A stretch of DNA of 64,000 bases from Tenodera sinensis (taxonomy: Eukaryota; Arthropoda; Insecta; Mantodea; Mantidae): contig CM060962.1 of assembly GCA_030765045.1 (NCBI GenBank), positions 147,112,525 through 147,176,524 of the forward strand. Reading direction: 5' to 3'. The translations under genes were made by a program, and so were the position numbers. How positions within the stretch are numbered: position 1 is the stretch's first letter; the number at the start of each line of letters is the position of its first letter. Below the pieces are notes generated by a model that saw only the letters and a list, made by a program, of their open reading frames with translations, had not been told where the DNA came from and ran no database searches. Below, piece after piece: positions 57,541 to 64,000 of this stretch.

Positions 57541-57705
57541 TACATTACAATTTCAGGATATTTTCCTGTTTTAGGCCCACGGAAAGATTTGGAGCTTGTC
57601 TTTGCAGCCTTGAGTTTATCTTTTTGTCTCTGCCAATACCGTATTGGATTAGAAACAGAAATGTCTTCCTGCAGCTTTCACCCTGTTTGCATCAGCGTAA
57701 GATAA
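57541..57705 (-). pseudogene. pogo-like transposase N-terminal DNA-binding region
   Basis: The minus strand reads SNPIRYWQRQKDKLKAAKTS, then SKSFRGPKTGKYPEI, the N-terminal helix-turn-helix segment (VRYWxxQKxKL ... FRGPKxGKYPE) of Tigger/pogo-like transposases. It directly precedes the SINE insertion, after which the same protein continues toward 56284. Confidence 0.7.
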
Positions 57706-58084
57706 TACATTTAATTTAAATTTTGCCGTGTAGTTTGAATATTTCGACATGTAACAAACTGACTTAGAAACAAGTCTGTAGTTCACATTTTAATTTTACG
57801 ATACTTTGTGACAATGGCAATACAAGTATTTTTGTGGCAAGCACTGCATCCATTGTTGTCCATGACAAGCACAGCTGCATCGATTTTTGGACATTATCAA
57901 GTCATTTGAAGGCTGCTCCAATAAGAAAGAACCAGGAGAGGGAATTATGCGATGTTTAATAGGAATATAATTTTTAGTGATGAAAAATCATAGGGGGGGA
58001 AATATGTGAGCGGGGGTGGGGGTGCTTATGTGTTAAAATACGGTATATAAGTTAACCTTTGCTACAATTTATTTGCTGTACCAA

Positions 58085-58441
58085 AACATTGTGTTGGGGA
58101 CTGTTGTGAAGGATTTGGGCAACACTTTGTTCAGGAATGAACAATAGCGCTTCCAGCAGGATTCAGCACCTGCTCACAAGGCAAAGTCTACCCAGGAATG
58201 GCTGCAGAGAAATGTTTCAGACTTCATTGCTCCAGCTGATTGGCCTTTCTGCAGACCTGATCTCAACCCATTGGACTACAAGTTGTAGTTCGAGCTTGAA
58301 GGTGTGGTCTGTAAGACTAGACCTCGTAGTATTGACAGCCTGAAGCACTCCCTGGTGAAGGCAGTAGCAGATTTTCCAACGGAGACTGCATAATTCCATT
58401 GATGCATGGCCACAGAGACTTAGGACCTGTGTGAAGGCCAA
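58085..58441 (+). pseudogene. mariner/Tc1-like transposase C-terminal fragment
   Basis: Reads FQQDSAPAHKAKSTQEWLQR, then NVSDFIAPADWPSASPDLNP, LDYKL, a frame change, and SIDSLKHSLVKAVADFPTE ending AKGGHFEI before a stop at 58439. DSAPAHKA and SPDLNPLDY are the second and third catalytic regions of a mariner/Tc1 subgroup (maT-like). The N-terminal half and both TIRs are missing. It starts just beyond the pogo element. Confidence 0.65.
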
Positions 58442-58444
58442 AGG

Positions 58445-59600
58445 TGGCCATTTTGAAATATGATTGGTTCTCTGTGTTTGCAATGTATAGAAGTGACCAG
58501 TATTCAAAGGATATTAAATTATGCTTAAAATTCAGCAAATGGCTCAGGTTCAATGTTGTAACAGTATTTATAGTAAGACTAGGTAGTTCTTTCAGTTTTA
58601 AGGGAGTACCCACATTCCTAAGTTTACCTACTGGGAAAATTTTTTGCATAATTGAAAGCTATTACATTGAACTTTATGCTAGATAAGAAATTAAAGGAGT
58701 CAAGACTTCACCTTATTGCCTCGCAGATGTACCCAAAGAGCTGCTGGACTATAGTTATTAGGCCCTGATTATGTTTCCTGTGAATGAATGCAACACTTCA
58801 GACTCTTGTATCGAAATGAAAACATGCAAAACCAATGAGGAGGTGGAGATACACATTTAAAATGGAGCTTTAACAGAGTTGTGAACGAAACTGATTTAAC
58901 TGACACAATAAATCATGTTTCAGCAATAACCTGGCTTGGCGATTCCCTCTTGACCATTAAATTTGTCTACTCCAGGAACCAAAATGAATGAATCAACAGA
59001 AACAAATCAGAAGTTAAGATGTCAGAAAATACAGTGCATGGAAATATTTGTTCTTCCCATCTATCAGTTTGTGTGCTGCAAGTCAAACTCGGGTCATGAC
59101 CGTAGCTTACAGGTATACTATACGATTAATGTCGAAAAATATTTTGTTTTACAATGAATGTACATATTAAAACATGAATGATGTGTGGAACTATTTTGAA
59201 TTAGTACTAATAATAACAGAGCAATGTCAGGAAAATATTTTCGCACTGTGGCAAGTCACATAATATAACAAACGTTTCTACTGAAAAAGCAATGTATGGG
59301 TTTTCTGTCATTGTTAGATCATGATGCTGCAACATCTGAAAGTGATGAGCAAAACCAAACACGGTAACATGTGCTTGTACACAGTAAACTACTAATAAGA
59401 ACATGCATCAATGAACAAGCTTGCCGTAACACATCTTTATACAGCGAGTATGGAGTATCTGTGCTTAAAAATCAGTATCGGTATTGAAAATAGTGGTATT
59501 GTCCCATCACCACTAAAACAGCAAAAGCTAAGAAGGTTTGCAAAATCCTATAGCAATTAACACAGAACAAAGAAAAACAATTACCTTAAAGGCGAACAAA
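58445..59600. other. No gene seen
   Basis: No supported feature. Confidence 0.35.
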
Positions 59601-59900
59601 ACAAAAAATCATGTTTCTTCCTAAATGAAGGACATAGCTTTTAAAATGCAGCGGTAAGATTTTTTTTTTTTTTTACTGTAAGATACTGTTATCACTGTGC
59701 AAGCGAAGTAATAAACACATACGTCATCAACTTCATCTATAAGCTGCAGGCATGCAGAATTTCACAATTTGGTTACTGCTGCTTGTGCTTTAATACATTT
59801 TCATCAATTGTCCTTGTTGGTATTGTGGTGTACTTTGTGGTGGTGCTGAGTGAGTTTAGTATTATACAAACAACATAATATTGTGAAAAATAAGAATAAA
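59601..59900 (+). repeat. Leader repeat, copy 1
   Basis: About 300 bp related to 62381-62680 in direct orientation: AATCATGTTTCTTCCTAAAT near the start and AATATTGTGAAAAATAA at the end. It directly precedes a transposase-like relic. Confidence 0.75.
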
Positions 59901-59919
59901 GGGACTTGCAGAATCACAA

Positions 59920-61037
59920 CCAAATTTTGGTCAGTTGCTGGAGCAAGTATTTAATGGGCAGGTCGCTCCACAGTCCATTCAAAATGGTATTTGTAAATGT
60001 GGGATCTTTCCATTTAATGTTGATGTAGTAGATTATTCTTTATGTATGAATCATGAATCTAGGACTGTTGATGAAATTGATCTGTGAGGATCAAATCAAT
60101 GAAGTTTAATGTAGAACGTGTTTAACCAGCCATAAAAGCTGGACACGCTCAAGAATTGAGTTGCTGCACCCAATGAAAAATGGAACGAAGATGAGGCAGC
60201 ATCTGAACTGTTCTGTTTGGTTAGAACTGCGGAACAAATGCATACCATACAATAGTCCTAACGATAACCCTGCTGATGCCACTTTGACCTGTACTGGAAA
60301 TGTTGATATCCAGCAGGTAGAGCAATGTTGAGATCCAGCAGGTAAAGCAAGTGCAGCTGGATAAAGGAGATATGCACAATGGGAAAGTTTACCAGACTGA
60401 AGGAGAAATAGAGAACAGAGAAAAAACATCTGCTGCATATCAGTCTCCAATTGCAAGTGGAAGTGCACCACACTCTTGTTAGCCCTGCACTTCTCAATTG
60501 AGCTGTCTGGCCAACAGAATCAACAGTCTAATCAATAAGAAAAACATCTCACCACATGGTATTACAAGAAAGAGATGGCTAAAACACAATGAAGAATTGG
60601 ATGCTGATAAGAGGAAAGAAATTAAAAAAGAAAAGAAGATACAATGTGGGGAAAAGACATCAAAATACCAAAAGGAAATAGACAATGAAGGTATGATTAC
60701 AAAAGCCTAAGTATTGGAGGATAGCTCTGAGGTTGAGTTAGAGTTGCAGTCATCATCAGACTCTGACACGCATTTAGATGACATTTCTGGGACAGAAGGC
60801 AGTGAAGCTGAAATAGGAATAAAATAACACATGGAAGAAGGCTGTTCACTACTTGTAAAATACACCATGAGAAAAACTTGCCGTTACTTTTTGGGGAAAG
60901 TGATGAAGACACGGAAAGAGGGTTTTGAAATTTTCTTTGCTCGACATGTAGCTAGAAGTGCATTCAAATGGCCAGCACAAGAAAATCTTGATACTATATC
61001 GGAGAATATGGTGCAGTGTGTTTTTCCAGAACTGTAG
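59920..61037 (+). pseudogene. pogo/Tigger-like transposase C-terminal region with chromo/Tudor-like tail
   Basis: The start reads NFGQLLEQVFNGQVAPQSIQ, then NGICKCGIFPFNVDVVDYSL, a C-terminal motif of pogo-like transposases (GFxKCGIxPFNxDxVDYSK). A basic frame at 60498-60710 and an acidic one follow. The tail (60831-61037) is GCSLLVKYTMRKTCRYFLGK, then FKWPAQENLDTI, similar to a short barrel-like domain found at the end of several insect transposon proteins. Stops separate the pieces, and the catalytic DDE part is missing. Confidence 0.5.
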
Positions 61038-61574
61038 GAAAATTATAAGAATGACAGACTTGGGGGTTTCACATTTCAGTGTGGCTTTCAGGTTACAATC
61101 TAGGTTAGAATATTGTGTATGTGTAATAGTTCAAGTATTAATGCATTTACTATATTTAAAAACCATATATGATGTGCGTTTCTGTAATGGTCAACTATTG
61201 GTTATTTACTGAGACTGTGGTCAACAATAAGTATTTTTGTAAGCCATTACCTTAAGAATAAATTTTAAAATGTGTTATTGTAAACAAATAATGAATAATG
61301 CCACTGTGTTTGTAAACATCTGCACAATAAAGCATCAAGGGATGAGTGTTCCTAACTGGTCAATTACTGGCAGATAAAACCATAAAACCATAGTGGAATG
61401 GATTTGAGGCCATTATCAATGTAACACATGCTATTTGTTTGTTTGGTCCCATTGTGAGGAAAGCTCATGCACACTCAACATGTTATACAATTATGGAACA
61501 TGCAACGTAACTAATAATCGAGTGGATTTATGTGGTAGAAAAGGTTAGAATATTTTATGTGCTAAAATGTTAAA
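61038..61574. other. No gene seen
   Basis: No supported feature. Confidence 0.35.
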
Positions 61575-61587
61575 ATATCTTACTTAA

Positions 61588-61961
61588 TTATTATTTATTT
61601 ATGCCAACAAACTTACTGTTGGTGTTTTTAAACACACAAGCCACGTGTGGGCAAAGTTTGAGAGGTAGAACTGGAACTTAAACATTCAATGCCACAACTG
61701 AAGTTATTACCACCTGAAGGTTATTTAATCCTGGGACATAAAATACTTACAATAGTAAGTCACCATTGGGGTAATTTGTCTCTGATGTGAGACTGCCTTT
61801 GTGGTTTACCAGGAGAAATACGAACTGGTTTGAGAATTTAATGCCATTCTGGCAGTTTGTCACAATAGCTCAATGGTTAGAGCAGCCGCCTGGTAAGCGG
61901 AAGGTCTGTGGTTCAAATCCCAGTTGTCGCACTGAATTTTTAAGTTCCAGTTCTATCTCTC
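61588..61961 (-). mobile_element. SINE copy with 5' inversion and exact 13-bp TSD
   Basis: On the minus strand: first the 5' extension, head and linker in reverse (61961 to about 61706), then the linker and tail in normal orientation (61700 to 61588, ending in the AT-rich tail). ATATCTTACTTAA flanks the whole unit (61575-61587 and 61962-61974), so it inserted in one event. Same family as 4844-5396. Confidence 0.82.
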
Positions 61962-61974
61962 ATATCTTACTTAA

Positions 61975-62380
61975 ATTCACAGAATTTAGAGAAAATTAAG
62001 TTGTTATGATTAGAGGTAGTCACTGCCCATACATGGATAGTAGCTCCCAGCATGTTCCCTTAAAATTGGAGAGAACAGAAGCCTTCTCCTAATTGTCCAT
62101 CAGAATCCTTGCTGATTGCCTCTAAATAATGCTTTGTACTGTGAAAATGATCTTTCTACATAAAAGGACGTCAAACATGTATATTTAAACAAAGGTATGT
62201 CACAACACTAACTCATACACTCTAAATCACCTACTTGGTTACCTTCAACGACTTGAGCCACTCTATACAGTTTTTAAAAATCATTGTTTTTCTTCAACAA
62301 ATTTTGTCTGTTGATACAGAACGTTTACTAAAAAACCTGGCCAGCAGGAGCAGAGCATATATGACCTTCAATGGGAATGA
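61975..62380. other. No gene seen
   Basis: No supported feature. Confidence 0.35.
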
Positions 62381-62680
62381 AACACAAAAATCATGTTTCT
62401 TCCTAAATAAAGGATATGGCCTTTAAAATGCAGTGGTAAGGTTGTTTTCTTCCTATGCAATACTGTCATCACTGTGCATGCAAAATAATAAACACCTATA
62501 TGCACTATGGATACATGGAAAATCACAACTTGCTTAGTGCTGTATGTGCACTAATGTGTTTTAATAAACTGTTCTTGTTGATATTGAAGTTTAAGGGCAG
62601 TGCACTTTATGGTGTTTTGGTGATAGTATTAGCGAGTCAGTTTAGTATTATAAAAACGTAATATTGTGAAAAATAAAATT
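62381..62680 (+). repeat. Leader repeat, copy 2
   Basis: Direct relative of 59601-59900. It runs up to the base before the THAP-like coding remnant, so it is probably the 5' region of a transposon family. Confidence 0.75.
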
Positions 62681-63600
62681 CCTGAATGTTGTGCATATGG
62701 TTGCAATGTGAGAAGCAAATTCATTTTCACTCATTTCCAAACGGAGACAAATTTCCCAAAAGATATAGGATATGGGTAGAATTTTGCAAAAGAAAAGATT
62801 TTGTGGCTGGTTCCGGTACTTATGTTCTTTCCACTTTAAGGAATTATGAATAGACACAGTTATTAAAAAAGCGGATTTATTAAAACTTGGAACTATTCCT
62901 ACAAGTAAAAATGAAGATAGTTAAAGTTGTAGTAAGACAACTGATCCTTCACTATCTTCATCTAAGAGCAAACGACAAAGTACAGAGCGATATGAAGTTA
63001 GAAATCGTAAAAGCATTGTTTCCGAATTATAGTGTTACTTGCAAAAAAACTGACAACAAAAGCGATGATACAATTAGTAACAGAGAATTCAGAATAGAAA
63101 GTGATAAAAAGAAAATTCAGAAGTAAAGTGTGAACTAGGTACTAAATTCATGAGGAATATACCCACGATATATTGCTGGAACCTGAAACATCTACAAAAC
63201 AAGCAATGATGATCAGGATAAGCTAAATGAAAATTTCTATGAACAATACATCTGATTTTGATACAAGTGACGAGGAGGAAAAAGAAGAGGGAGGAGTGTG
63301 TTTCATCATACAGTGAAATGAAGCTACAGCAGAATATTTTATTGTTGCTTGGACATCTCTATGTTTTATGTAGAAATGAAATTAAAACAATTTCTCATTA
63401 CAATAAATGGACAATGCTGTGTGTTAAAAACAGGGTGTTATTGTGGCAATATATTCACTTGGAATTCACAAAACTTATCAGGAAAGAAACCGGAAGGAAA
63501 CGCTTTAATAGCAAGTTCATTATTATTACCTGGTACATATATTGTTTCAGAAAATTAAGTGCTGCAAATCACAGGGTTTGGCAATTTTTTCAAGGCCTAC
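62681..63600 (+). pseudogene. THAP-type transposon protein relic
   Basis: The first segment reads PECCAYGCNVRSKFIFTHF, then in another frame FPNGDKFPKRYRIWVEFCKR, and finally CSFHFKE. That is the C2CH THAP zinc finger (CxxxxC ... W ... CxxH) with two frameshifts. KADLLKLGTIPT follows, usual after THAP. At 63349-63558 the frame has INGQCCVLKTGCYCGN, FTWNSQNLSGKKPEGNALIA, like a zinc-binding core found with THAP domains in multi-copy arthropod transposon proteins. Many stops. The relic runs to about 63600; any 3' part is not visible. Confidence 0.55.
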
Positions 63601-64000
63601 ATTTGATAAAACGGGGTAGTAAGGGGTAGTGATGCGCCTCCTATAGCCTCTCCTACTCAATTCCCATCCTCATCCTGCCCGTGGTGCACCCTGCTTTTAA
63701 CAGATGAGGCTCTGGGGACCGAATCACAGCAGTATAACGGTTTCATCTAAAATGGAGAAATGTCATTTACATATGTGCTGGCCTATCACAGCACAACAGC
63801 GTCCCTCAGAGGCACATGAGGGGAAGGTCGGTGGATCTAAATACCACCTATTTAGTCCTCCCGGCTAGGACCGATGGACCCGTTGACCAACGATAGGTGT
63901 GGTCCCACTTGCAAAATGGGGGTTTAAGTCGGGTGATGTAACTGCCACATTGTAAAACTGGTGCCTGTTAAGAAAACAGTTACATGAAAGCCACATACAT
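63601..64000. other. GC-richer unrecognised sequence
   Basis: Composition changes near 63630 (CGCCTCCTATAGCCTCTCCT onward). It may be the edge of a repeat that continues beyond the window. No frame recognised. Confidence 0.3.

Larger units (their letters stand above)
56070..58043 (-). mobile_element. pogo-like transposon, about 2 kb, TA-flanked
   Basis: Left end CAGTATTTTATCGCG and right end TGTTAAAATACGG form imperfect TIRs flanked by TA (56068-56069 and 58044-58045). Subterminal GGAGAGGGAATTATGCGA-like blocks occur near both ends. The transposase is on the minus strand and a SINE is inserted at 57314-57525. Confidence 0.7.

Overview
The window is genomic DNA of a repeat-rich, AT-rich animal, most likely an insect with a large genome (inferred). 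Reasons: one host gene split by a very long intron, tRNA-derived SINEs, and LINE, Penelope, Gypsy, mariner/Tc1, pogo, hAT and THAP-type remnants of kinds common in arthropods. There are no bacterial operons, rRNA genes or CRISPR arrays, and nearly every long reading frame is transposon-derived.

Host gene. Two exons on the minus strand, 52123-52359 and 8553-8780, encode consecutive parts of CPSF6, the RRM subunit of cleavage factor Im. They are joined by an intron of about 43.3 kb with consensus splice sites and fall between two adjacent Trp codons. Most of the window is therefore the inside of one CPSF6 intron. A short plus-strand exon-like frame at 48946-49036, resembling a Yae1-type N-terminus, may be the start of a gene nested in that intron.

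Layout. 0.6-4.8 kb: a nearly full-length but mutated LINE on the minus strand (endonuclease, RT, RNase H). 4.8-5.4 kb: two tandem tRNA-derived SINE units. 5.4-6.2 kb: a mariner relic. 8.5 kb: CPSF6 exon. 10.5-16 kb: remnants of several DNA-transposon families, with a 127-bp Penelope-derived hairpin at 10.8 kb. 16.6-18.3 kb: a Gypsy pol remnant and a LINE thumb fragment. 20-23.3 kb: three mariner copies and a hAT MITE. 27-29 kb: a Tc1/IS630-like pseudogene and a fold-back MITE. 29.2-31 kb and 36.8-41.4 kb: two arrays of one satellite family, the first interrupted by a hAT element and the second by a Penelope-like element with a long intact ORF. 31.5-36.8 kb: a hAT pseudogene and two terminal-inverted-repeat elements inserted side by side at TA. 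41.7-48.3 kb: three rearranged copies of the first LINE family plus Penelope and transposon fragments. 49.6-50.8 kb: a 600-bp tandem duplication. 52-58.4 kb: CPSF6 exon, a MITE, a long-TIR element carrying tRNA-like sequences, and a pogo element with a SINE inside. 59.6-63.6 kb: two transposon relics that share a leader repeat, separated by a 5'-inverted SINE.

How it works together. Only CPSF6 is a clear working gene. The rest is layered insertion history, and several insertions still show exact target-site duplications (12, 12, 8 and 13 bp), so individual events can be reconstructed. The most unusual items are the Penelope-derived hairpin with its own target-site duplication, the SINE copies with 5' inversions, and the LINE derivatives that keep both ends but lack the middle.
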